Shown piece by piece: positions 54,938 to 64,000 of a stretch of 64,000 nucleotides of DNA. Each line of letters opens with the position of its first letter. Within the stretch, counting starts at the first letter, position 1. Source of the DNA: Gigaspora margarita (taxonomy: Eukaryota > Glomeromycota > Glomeromycetes > Diversisporales > Gigasporaceae); the NCBI GenBank assembly GCA_009809945.1, contig WTPW01000716.1:218764-282763 (forward strand), read 5' to 3'. Below the pieces are notes generated by a model, which saw only the letters and a program-made list of their open reading frames with translations, was not told the DNA's origin and made no database searches. Both the position numbers and the translations under genes were made by a program.

Positions 54938-57900
54938 TTATTGTACAATTTTTATATTTGGATTATTTGATTGTAATTTAAAGACAATATTAGTCTCTTC
55001 AATATCCAATAAAGTTAGTGTGGAGTTTTTACAAAGTCCATCTGCTAATTCCTTTCCAGCTTCGGATCCAAGATCATTATTATAAAGATTCAAAGAAGTC
55101 AGCGAGGAGTTTTTGCAAAGAGCAACTGCTAATGCTTTTCCTTCTGTTGGTCCAAGTTTGTTCGAACGAAGATCCAAAAAAGTTAGTGTGGAGTTCTCGC
55201 AAAGCGCATCTGTTAATGCCTTTCCTCCGTCCGATTCAAGATTATTAAACCCAAGATTCAAAGAAGTCAGCGTGGAATTTTTGCAAAGTGCATCAGCTAA
55301 AGATTTTCCTCCTTCAGATCCAAGATTGTTATAGTAAAGATTCAAAGTAGTCAGCGTGGAGTTCTTGCAAAGTGCACCTGCTAATGCATTTCCTCCTTCT
55401 GATCCAAGATTATTCCAGCTAAGATCCAAATCTTTCAGCGTAGAATTCTTGAAAAGTGCATCAGCTAATGCTTTACCATCTTCTGAACCAAGATTATTAG
55501 AGTAAAGATTCAAAGAAGTTAGCGTGGAGTTCTTGCAAAGAGCACCTGCTAACGCTTTTCCTCCTTCGGACCCAAGTTTATTCGAACTAAGATCTAAATA
55601 TTTCAAAGTGGAGTTCTTGCAAAGTGTATCTGCTAATGCGTTTCCTCCCTCTGATCCAAGATTGTTATCCCGAAGATTCAAATCTTCTAGTTTGGAGTTC
55701 TTGCAAAGTGCATTTGCTAATGCTTTTCCACCTTCTGATTCAAGATTATTGTTAGTAAGATTTAAATCTTTCAACGCTGAATTCGTGCAAAGGGTAATTG
55801 CTAACGCCTTTCCCCCTTCAGATTCAAGTTGATTCTTTCCAAGATTCAAAGAAGTCAGCGTGGAGTTTCTGCAAAGTGCATCTGCTAATACTTTTCCGCC
55901 TTCTGATCCAAGTTTATTATCATAAAGATCCAAAGAAGTAAGTGTTGTAATCTTGCAAAGCACTTCTGCTAATACTTTTCCTTCTTTTGATCCAAGTCCA
56001 TACGAACGAAGATTCAATGAAGTCAGCGTGATTTTCTTGAAAAGTGCATCTACTAAAGTTTCTACGAATGCTTCTCTTCCTCTAAGATTATTGTATCGAA
56101 AATCTAAATTTTTTATTGTATTGTTCTTGCAAAGTGCTTCTACTAATGCATATCCTCCATTTAATCCAAGATTATTAGATCGAAGATTCAAAAAAGTCAG
56201 TGAGCTATTATTACAAAGTGCATCTGCCAATGCTTTACCTCCTTCTGATCCAATATTATTACTTTCAAGATTTAAAGAAACCAATGTGGTGTTCGCACAA
56301 AGTGCACTGGCCAATGCTTTCCCCCCTTCTGATTTAATATTATTTTTAGCAAGATTCAAATCTTTCAACATGGAGTTTGTGCAAAGGGCACTTGCTAACG
56401 CTTTTCCTCCTTCTGATCCAAGTTCATTTGAATCAAGATTCAAATAAGTTAGCGTTGTATTCTTGTATAATGCATCTGCTAATGCTTTTCCTCCTTCTGA
56501 TCCAAGGTTATTACCATAAAGATCCAAAGATTTGAGCGTTTTAATCTTGCAAAGCGCATCTGCTAATATTTTTCCTTCTCTTGATCCAAGTCCATTTGAA
56601 TGAAGATCCAAAGAAGTCAATGTGGAGTTCTTGCAAAGTGCATCTACCGTTGCTTCTCCTCCTCTAAGATTATTGTCTCGAAGATCTAAGTTTTTTAACG
56701 TAGAGTTCTTACAAAGTACTTCTATTAATGCGTATCCTCCATTTAATTCAAGATTATTAGATCGAAGATTCAAAAAAGTTAGCGAGCTGTTATTAATAAG
56801 TGCATTTGCCAATGCTATTCCTCCTTCTGGTTCAAGATTATTACTTTCAAGATTTAAAGAAATCAATGTGGTGTTTGCGAAAAGTGCATTTGCCAATTCC
56901 TTCCCTCCTTTTGATTCAAGATTATTGTTAGCAAGATTCAAATCTTTCAACGTAGAGTTCGTGTAAAGGGCACCTGCTAACGATTTTCCTCCTTTTGATC
57001 TAAGTTCATTTGAGTCAAGATTTAAAGTAGTTAGTGTCGTGTTCTTACACAGTGCATTTGCTAATGCGCTTGCTCCTTCTGATCCAATTTTATTTCCACA
57101 AAGATATAGAGTGGTCAACGTAGTATTCTTGCAAAGTGCATTTGCTAATGCTTTTCCTCCTTCTGATCCAAGATCATTTTCATTAAGATCCAGAGTGGTC
57201 AACGTAGTATTCTCGCAAAGTACCTCTGCTAAATCATTTCCTTCTTTTGATCCAAGTTTATTCGAACTAAGATTCAAAGATGTCAATGTGGTGTTCTTGC
57301 AAAGAAACTTTGCTAACATCTTTCCCTCTTCGGTACCAATCCATTTACCACCAAAACCTAAAGAATTTAGTGAAGTGTTCTTATCAAGTGTTTCCAATAA
57401 TATTTTCATTCCGTTAGTTCCAAGTTGAATTGATTTAAAATTCAAAGAAGTCAAAGTAGATTTTTTATAAAGAATATTAACTAATCCATCTATTGACTTA
57501 GATTTAGAACGAAAATCTATAGAAGTAACAGTAGTATTGTTGTAAAAATATTCAAGTATTATTGGATTACAAATAATTTCATCAAGATAAAAATGTTTAA
57601 GATTTTTACAAGTTCGTAGAAACATTGCAATTAAAGAACTTTTAACAGCATTTCCAAGCTCACAACTATATATATTATAAGGAAACCAATTTTTAATTCC
57701 TTCAGATAAATTACCGTCAACGGAAGTAATATAACTTGTATATTCAAATAGTGGTTTTGGATGACTTGGAAAGTTAATGTTGAAAGGAATTAATGAAGCT
57801 TGCTCTTCGGCATTTAACGTTAAAAGACATATTCTTATAATTCTTGTATCACGAAAATAATATTCGGGTTCGCTCCATAAAATTGGTATAATAAATTTAC

Positions 57901-58000
57901 ACCATTGACGGTTTACAAGAGCACAAGAAAATAGGTTTTTATAGTTATATCGAAGATTATTAAATATTTCATGGTAGCATTCATTTGGTAATGTTATCAT
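54938..58000 (-). CDS. F-box protein with about 30 RI-type leucine-rich repeats
   Basis: 1020 residues in one uninterrupted exon. Residues 3-48 look like an F-box (LPNECYHEIFNNL, then ALVNRQWCKFIIPILW). From about 183 to 1000 come roughly 30 repeats of 28 residues, consensus LTSLNLxxNxLGSEGGKALA and DALCKNST, of the ribonuclease-inhibitor/NLRC type. F-box proteins recruit substrates to SCF ubiquitin ligases; the LRR horseshoe would bind the substrate. A block of seven repeats (323-516) is repeated at 517-714 and begins again at 715. All Trp codons are TGG and there are no internal stops, unlike in the transposon genes. The family is expanded in these fungi. Confidence 0.9.
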   Translation of the reverse strand: MITLPNECYHEIFNNLRYNYKNLFSCALVNRQWCKFIIPILWSEPEYYFRDTRIIRICLLTLNAEEQASLIPFNINFPSHPKPLFEYTSYITSVDGNLSEGIKNWFPYNIYSCELGNAVKSSLIAMFLRTCKNLKHFYLDEIICNPIILEYFYNNTTVTSIDFRSKSKSIDGLVNILYKKSTLTSLNFKSIQLGTNGMKILLETLDKNTSLNSLGFGGKWIGTEEGKMLAKFLCKNTTLTSLNLSSNKLGSKEGNDLAEVLCENTTLTTLDLNENDLGSEGGKALANALCKNTTLTTLYLCGNKIGSEGASALANALCKNTTLTTLNLDSNELRSKGGKSLAGALYTNSTLKDLNLANNNLESKGGKELANALFANTTLISLNLESNNLEPEGGIALANALINNSSLTFLNLRSNNLELNGGYALIEVLCKNSTLKNLDLRDNNLRGGEATVDALCKNSTLTSLDLHSNGLGSREGKILADALCKIKTLKSLDLYGNNLGSEGGKALADALYKNTTLTYLNLDSNELGSEGGKALASALCTNSMLKDLNLAKNNIKSEGGKALASALCANTTLVSLNLESNNIGSEGGKALADALCNNSSLTFLNLRSNNLGLNGGYALVEALCKNNTIKNLDFRYNNLRGREAFVETLVDALFKKITLTSLNLRSYGLGSKEGKVLAEVLCKITTLTSLDLYDNKLGSEGGKVLADALCRNSTLTSLNLGKNQLESEGGKALAITLCTNSALKDLNLTNNNLESEGGKALANALCKNSKLEDLNLRDNNLGSEGGNALADTLCKNSTLKYLDLSSNKLGSEGGKALAGALCKNSTLTSLNLYSNNLGSEDGKALADALFKNSTLKDLDLSWNNLGSEGGNALAGALCKNSTLTTLNLYYNNLGSEGGKSLADALCKNSTLTSLNLGFNNLESDGGKALTDALCENSTLTFLDLRSNKLGPTEGKALAVALCKNSSLTSLNLYNNDLGSEAGKELADGLCKNSTLTLLDIEETNIVFKLQSNNPNIKIVQ
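55859..57034 (-). repeat. Higher-order duplication inside the LRR gene
   Basis: Two units of about 582-590 bp (57034-56453 and 56452-55859), each coding for seven LRRs in the same order. Diagnostic shared pieces are LNLDSNEL, LKDLNLA, LNGGYAL and NNLRG. It keeps the reading frame. Confidence 0.85.
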
Positions 58001-59427
58001 ATTGAAAAAATTACTAAAAAATTTTAGTACGTGTGGGTTTAAAAATTTCAGTCTCTCTATATAGGGAAAATGTGATCAACTGGAAATTTCTTAAATTGTC
58101 AATCTCTTAAAGTGTGGGATCTAAATTCTCACGCCAAAAAAAAGATTGTATATAAATGGCAAATCTAGTGTTGCAATGGAATTAATTCTGCATTATGAAG
58201 AGCAAGATCGACATTAAGCATCGAACCTAGCTGCCGCAAAAAAATGCGTGACAATTTGACCTGCATTAAATTACCGTAAATGATCGGATACAAGGCACGG
58301 GTCGGTTACATTCCACCAATTTTAAAACCCTTTAATAGACCCGGTATAGTACATGGCTGAGTTTACATATTTCATATATAGTGTAAAAGTTTGAAAAGCA
58401 TATATACTTTTGCGTTTTTAACAGGCAATCAAGATTTTTTTTAAAAGAACCATATTTAATTAAAGATGATCCTGTGATCCGTATCTGGGGTATAGTACAT
58501 TGTGGATCTACTATCGAACGGAGTATTTTATCCGGCCATTGTTGTGGGCTGGGGAGAGACTTTGGATTCTTTGTGCCGAGTTCTAGCTCTAGACCACAAA
58601 CATAGAAGACATAGAAGGTTTATTCCTTCCAACAACCGAATACTATTTGCGCGGTAGTGTAAGGTGAAACGTTTAAGGCGTGGGAAGACAGAAGTTGTAG
58701 TTCAAAGATTTTATGTCTCAAATTGTCATGAGCATGGGGTTGATGCAGGTAGTTTAATTAATTCGGGTTGATACTGGTTGTTACGGGTTTAATTTAGAAG
58801 CATCAAGGGACTTCCGATTTTAGTAATGACTATTTTATTCGTTACTACAATACTATCGCTATCGCGCAGAATAATTTTTACAAGTATTTTATATATAATT
58901 TTATTTATGTGTTACATGTAGCAAAGACCTGTTATTCCCTATGACGAATGCTATCCATTTATATACATTAATTTATATACAAAAAAAAAACTAAAATAAA
59001 ATAAAACAATTGACAAATTATGAAGTAATTGAATGAAAAGTGTTCGTGAGAACAGAGTAAGGAACGATGAACGCTTATTAATAATGTGGTAATAGGAAGA
59101 TAAGTAAAGGTTTGTTAAAAATAAAAATGAAGTAATGTTACGTGAAATGTAGCAAACGGTCAATTAATCATGATCTACGATCAAAAAAAAAATGTGTGTT
59201 ACGCCCTGAATTGGGAGAGCAGTACTTATGTGTGACAGCTTCAGTCGTAACACAAGTTGTATGGAATAGATGTTTATTAGGAGGTTCGGGTTTAATGATT
59301 CATTATTAAGGAAAGTAGTTTAGTTGGTAAGTAAGGGTAAAATATATTATTATTATTTACAATATCGTCCGTTTTCTTTATTAGTTATGCATCATATTTA
59401 TACATTTAACTTCGAAATAAGTTTCAA
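58001..59427. other. Gene-free region upstream of the LRR gene
   Basis: A TATATAG lies about 50-60 nt before the LRR start on the minus strand. 58196-58760 is less AT-rich but shows no frame. The minus frame at 58951-59163 has no domain. Confidence 0.4.
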
Positions 59428-59525
59428 TCCCTCGATTGGGATTTCAACCACTCGATTGGAACTTTAATCACTCGATTGATCATTCGATTGGGTTTTCGAT
59501 CATTTGATTGGAGCTTTAATCACTC
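59428..59525 (+). repeat. Tandem CACTCGATTGGAACTTTAAT repeat
   Basis: Five to six imperfect units of about 18-20 bp with the core (C/T)TCGATTGG. Confidence 0.75.
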
Positions 59526-59862
59526 AACAGTGCCACGATAATCCTTACCCAAAATAAAATTACATAAAATAATAATGATTACGATAATACTAGCTAAATA
59601 AAGAAAAGAAAAAAAAATAGAGACTGAGCATGATAGTAGTAATCGACTTCCGAGCACGGGATAATATCGATAAAATCGACTATCGTCGTCGATACTCGGA
59701 AATTTTCCACAACGCCATTTCGGTAATTTAAGCCGGTTTTTAAAGTTCTTAATTTTGGCCGGAAATTTTTTTTTTTTTTTTAATGATTAACTATTGAAAA
59801 GGCAATTTTTTAAGAAATAGACCGCACTATGGTAAAATTGGTTCAAGAACAATTTTCACTTA

Positions 59863-59977
59863 CAGTATTTGCACGTAATGGCGTGTCGAGGTGTTATTTC
59901 GAGTAATGGCCCGAATTAAGCTTAATGCGAAATTCGAAATTACACCCCCGGCGCGCTATTATGCGCAAATACGGTAA
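59863..59977. repeat. Small MITE, 115 bp, with TTACAGTATTTGC ends
   Basis: TTACAGTATTTGCACGTAAT and ATTATGCGCAAATACGGTAA are inverted, with GGTGTTATTTCGA / TCGAAATTACACC further in. Relatives are at 28567-28675 and 5262-5333, and a weaker one at 62350-62450. Confidence 0.75.
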
Positions 59978-60127
59978 TGAATATCTGCAGTTTCATTAAT
60001 AAAATTTTGCTAAATAAGCAAATTAAAAATAAATTATATTTAGTTGGTGTACTAATTCTACTTCAACTAATTTTTTCACAAACTTTACGCGACTTATATT
60101 ATAAAGCTACGCTTTAAAGAAATCAAG

Positions 60128-60448
60128 CTATTTTCCAATAGCTTTATGTTCACATTTATAATAAAAAACATAAATTAATAAATAAAATTTTATATTTAAA
60201 TTCATATATAATGTTTTAAAAAAATTAAAACAGACTTTTCTATCACGAACAGACAATGTTGAAAGAATATGTTCATTATAGAAAGTACTATATTTATTAA
60301 AATCCATATAATGAACAAATATAATTTGAAATTTTTTAGTTCTATATAGCCATTTGTTATACAACCAGAAAATTTTATTGAATAATAAATTGGTTTCGTT
60401 TAGTAGTTTTAAATTTTTATCATTAGGGTGTTTCAATGCTAATGTCAA
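60128..60448 (-). CDS. Hypothetical 106-codon frame
   Basis: Rich in Phe, Tyr, Lys and Asn, without low-complexity repeats. There is no domain, signal peptide or clear promoter. It could be a chance frame in AT-rich DNA or an exon of an unknown gene. Confidence 0.2.
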   Translation of the reverse strand: MTLALKHPNDKNLKLLNETNLLFNKIFWLYNKWLYRTKKFQIIFVHYMDFNKYSTFYNEHILSTLSVRDRKVCFNFFKTLYMNLNIKFYLLIYVFYYKCEHKAIGK

Positions 60449-61387
60449 GTTTCAGACTTCGAATAAAATTATTGGTACATTTATTCGAAATCAATCCTAT
60501 TTATTTTATTTGCAACTTGTTTTATAATAATGATACTTTTACGACCGTAAATTTTCTATACCTAATCATCAAAAAAAAAGGTTGCTCTAATTTCGAAACT
60601 TCAAAACAAAAATAGGACATTTCAAATCCTGAATTAGTTTCAAAATAAGTTTAACTCTATTAAATAAAATATATTAACCTGTTAAGTATATTATTTTTTT
60701 TAAAAAAAAAGTTTCGTATTTATAATTATATGTATTAGCGAATCTATTACAGCTATTATCATTCTTCCTTGGATACTTGACAAAAGATTAACCGTATGAT
60801 TATTCTGCCGATTCGATAAGTCATATGATCGGCATATAAAAGCTATATGTTTTATATTGCATTGCTTGTTTTACGAATAAATTAAGGGTAGCTGCGCGAT
60901 GTAGTCGAGTAAAACCGGGAATGTCATAAGAGTACATCTTAAAATTTCAGAATTGCATTTATTTACATTCTTATCTTTTATAATTAAGTTATGATAAATT
61001 AATTTTCAAAAGAGTTCAAATTTCATTTTTTATGGAATTAAATTATATTGTTGTTTAATTTACTTTTTTTTTTTATCTATCATTTGTACTATCGATTATT
61101 TCAGCTATCTTTTCATACCCAACTTCTGTTTATTTTTAACCATACTATTGACAAGAGGGCGAATTAGATTACGCATAATATGCAGTACACAGGCATGGGA
61201 CAAGTAAAAAGGTTGAAATAAAATAAAAATACGATTAAACTATCTAGCATATTAGTTACAGTTTTAAATGCTATAAATTCACATATAATCTGACAACAAA
61301 ACGGGCAAAAATTTATTAATTATGTCTACTGTTACATAAAAAAATAACGTGACTTTTGAATTAAAAAAAGAAACAATCGACACATGA

Positions 61388-62008
61388 TAAAAGTCACCAA
61401 CAAACACTTCAATAGACCACTTAGTTCATGGACAGTTAATCTACAGACAAGGTTATTTACAGGCACAGACAAAATTCATTTTGTAGACAATATATTTCAC
61501 CAACAATTTTTTTATAAATTGCACCAACTTTAATTTAAACATAACATTAATGACAATGACTATAATTAATTATCTGTGATATAATGTCGGTGAACTAGGG
61601 TTCGATGCACGGGTAAAAAATTGGGCATGCCTCTGAGGGCATGCCTTGAGTTGAAGCATGCCTCTTGTTCTATAGTCATGCCCTTTTTGTATGGAAAATA
61701 TCAAACAACTGCTTTCCGTTCATTGATGTTGCTTGACTGTCTATGCTTCAATCATACTAGCCAATCGGATATGACATTTATATCACATGACTGGGCATGC
61801 CCAACGGCTGAATGGCATGCCCATAGGCATGCCCCTAAACCATGCCCAAAAGACATGCCCATGTTCCTGTCCTCAAACCATACGGTGAACTAACTGTTTA
61901 TGAAACAAACTTATCTGTGAATTAATCGACTGTAAAATAATCTTGTTCATAATTTAATTATCAACGAACTGAATTGTCTGTGAAGTAATTGTTGGTGAGT
62001 TGATGCTA
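61388..62008. repeat. Foldback MITE of TTCACCGACAA words, copy 2, interrupted and eroded
   Basis: TCACCAACAAACACTTCA, CTACAGACAAGG and the other half (TCTGTGAAGTAATTGTTGGT) match the arms of 52562-52885. The loop has lost most of the telomere-like motif. A hAT-type MITE has inserted at 61596. Confidence 0.65.
61596..61882. mobile_element. hAT-type MITE with GGGCATGCC words, 287 bp
   Basis: A perfect 8-bp duplication CGGTGAAC (61588-61595 and 61883-61890) flanks ends TAGGGTTCG and CAAACCATA. GGCATGCC, a near-palindrome, recurs about ten times in the outer thirds. The plus frame of 90 codons through it is not considered a gene. Confidence 0.85.
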
Positions 62009-62832
62009 CTAAATAAAATATTAATAGAAAATAAATCGAACTTATTTATCTAGATAAATCGTAATAAACGCAGTTTGATCTTAAGGCAGTTGATAATAAT
62101 TTATTTATTCTCATCTGATTTCGTTCCATCATCTATTACATACCATATACGTATCTCAAAGTAACACGAATACCAAATCCGGTATGCTCATACACACTAG
62201 CACAACACATTAACATGTGAATCATAGATTTCTGACGCTCAACCAAATACAAGATTTTGTCGTTAAGAATAACATATGTTGTAAGTTGCATCTAAAGTAG
62301 CGATTTATCTGAGTTAATCGGATACGCACAATGTAGCATCTAAAGTAGCGATTTATTTAAAGTAACGCCTGACTAAAATTAAGCCCCTGAAATTAGATCT
62401 TCATGCATGCATTAAGTCGTAATTTTAGCCAGGGCGCTAGTTTAGATATATAAAGCACTACTTCACTTTCCAATAGACATTTCATTAGAAGAGGACCGGT
62501 AATGGTTGAAGCATGTACATATCTATACTGACGAGTAACAAACCAAACAATTTTACTTAGTACATGCGTACCAGTAAAAAAAATTATACATCGATATCAC
62601 GCGTAAAACTTTTTAAATAAAAGTAAAATAAGACTTTAGAAGCAATATTGAAAAGATTCAATGTGAAATTTTCTTGAAAATTATACATCTTTAAAAAATT
62701 GATAAAACAAATTTAAGATATTCAAGTAGTTGTTCAAATTCTACGAGGACATGGGAACAACTAACACTCTAAATTTTATTAATTTTTGTAAATGACTGTA
62801 AAGAAACAAGAGAACCAAATTAAACTAACTAA
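62009..62832. other. Gene-free stretch
   Basis: ATCTAAAGTAGCGATTTAT occurs twice (62290 and 62338). A weak relative of the 59863 MITE is at 62350-62450. Confidence 0.4.
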
Positions 62833-63119
62833 TAGGGTTCCTCAAATTCAAATCAAATCAAATATTGGGCCAATTTGAATTTGATCAAATCAAATTGACT
62901 CTGATTTGAATTTGATTTGATTCAAATATTTGGATTTGAATTTGATTTGAATTTGAATTTTTAATAGTAATTTTCAAATCAAATTAAATATTTGTCAAAT
63001 CAAATCAAATTTGGCCAGATTTGAATTTGATCAAATCAAATATAGTCAAATTTGAATTTGAATTTGTTCAAATATTTGATTCAAATATTTTGAAGATCAA
63101 ATCAAATTGTGGAACCCTA
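62833..63119 (-). mobile_element. hAT-type MITE built of TTTGATTTGA words, copy 2
   Basis: 287 bp, TAGGGTTCC to GGAACCCTA, with a perfect 8-bp duplication CTAACTAA (62825-62832 and 63120-63127). Read on the minus strand it follows the copy at 6981-7267 almost base for base. Confidence 0.95.
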
Positions 63120-64000
63120 CTAACTAAAGTACTTGCTGTTCATTCAAGTAAATGTAGATAGAAAAGAATAACTAGAAAAGAATAATACAAGGATGTTAAC
63201 TATAAGCAATATCAGTAACATTACTATATCACTAATTGAAATCATGTTATAATTATTAATTATGGTAATATTATTATTAATTATGGTAATATTATTAATT
63301 GCCCTTGGATTTCTGAATTGCCAACTATTCAAGAATTGAGATATAAATTTATAAATATGTTGCAAAATTTATTAAACGAGCTGCATAATAGGAGTCAAAT
63401 TATCCTATCCTATTATTCTTACCGGGAGCTCTTTTTTTTAAGATTTTTACTGCGCATTTCTGTTTTATTGACTATTAAAGAATTAAGATAAATTTATAAA
63501 TATGACGCAAAAATTTATTAAACGCGTAATAGAAATAATTGTTCTTACCTTATTGAAACTCTTAACTTTAAATTCTGCGCCCATTTTTTTTGAGAAGTAT
63601 TCAAAGAAAGTTTGATCTAGTGATGTTAAATATTTTGACCAGGTGGTCAGAATTTATATGTTTTCAATTGATGAATATATTAAAATAAGATATGTAATAT
63701 ATATTATAAGTTATTTTAATGCAGTATCATGTGCAATACATTAGTGTTAATTCTGGTTTGTATCCATTGAATAAAAAAATATATTGATACTTTAAAGTGA
63801 ATCTATTGTCCTTAAATTAGCCCTTATATTAATAGCATATAACAACTTCATATAGTTTATCAATACATCTCTACCTTGGCATTTGGTCATTTAGAATCCC
63901 AATTCCTTTTTTTCTGTCATAAACACTTAATTTCTGGCCAAATTAGAATTTTGATGACCATCGGCCTAAATTAGATTAATGTGGGCCAAATCTATGATCA
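63120..64000. other. AT-rich stretch with a direct repeat
   Basis: Two blocks (about 63326-63400 and 63468-63540) share CTATTCAAGAATTGAGATA or a close variant, then AATTTATAAATATG and TTTATTAAACG. No gene was recognised. Confidence 0.45.

Noticed and set aside
55018..57428. Several plus-strand frames inside the LRR gene
   Set aside because: They are antisense shadows of the LRR repeats (FANAFPPSDPRLL is the reverse reading of the consensus).
61141..61230. Minus-strand reading CVLHIMRNLIRPLVNSM as a transposase piece
   Set aside because: Only about 30 codons, no second conserved block; too weak to call.
61621..61893. 90-codon plus frame
   Set aside because: It lies across the GGGCATGCC hAT MITE and its TSD; not a gene.

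Overview
The window looks like a piece of a very AT-rich, transposon-packed fungal nuclear genome. The best guess is an arbuscular mycorrhizal fungus (Glomeromycotina). Reasons: a TKL-like kinase with an HRDLHSGN catalytic loop beside Sel1 repeats, an F-box protein with about 30 RI-type leucine-rich repeats, small secreted cysteine-rich proteins, a 77-nt GT-AG intron, BED/hAT transposase remains, and TTAGGG-like motifs. This rests on family resemblance from memory; no search was run. Two assembly gaps are present (17815-18182 and 37254-38101).

Real host genes are few. A kinase gene (18884-20028, minus) lies beside a Sel1-repeat reading frame carrying one in-frame TGA (20187-20708, minus). Two secreted PAN/Apple-like cysteine-rich genes are arranged head to head (30346-30846 minus; 31979-32452 plus). 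One large single-exon F-box/LRR gene sits at 54938-58000 (minus). Broken 3' ends of another kinase gene occur in a tandem repeat (46223-47590).

Almost everything else is mobile DNA, in most cases recognised here from terminal inverted repeats (TIRs) and target-site duplications (TSDs). 1-5.1 kb: a TIR transposon with a dead transposase, then a polyadenylated retro-insertion with 16-bp TSDs. 5-18 kb: several foldback MITEs and hAT-type elements, plus a degenerate BED/hAT transposase (11640-13161). 20.9-23.8 kb: a second transposon type with a CDNC..QNKN transposase. 24-30 kb: a nest about five levels deep (old repeat, Harbinger-like MITE, three successive hAT-type elements). 33-43 kb: low-complexity and word-array DNA around the second gap. 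43-47 kb: a SINE-like block, a palindromic hAT element and an interrupted hAT MITE. 49-54 kb and 59-64 kb: more TIR elements, some nested.

The most interesting pattern is a set of hAT-type elements (8-bp TSDs, ends mostly TAGnGTTC-like). Their interiors or ends consist of one short word and its reverse complement repeated many times, with a different word in each family: TTTGATTTGA, GGGCATGCC, GATCTGATCC, GGGTCACCCG, CAAATGACC, CCGAAAC, TTTCGTCA. They may be subterminal transposase-binding arrays, each matched to a different transposase. In-frame stops in the dead transposases are often TGA, which suggests C-to-T decay.
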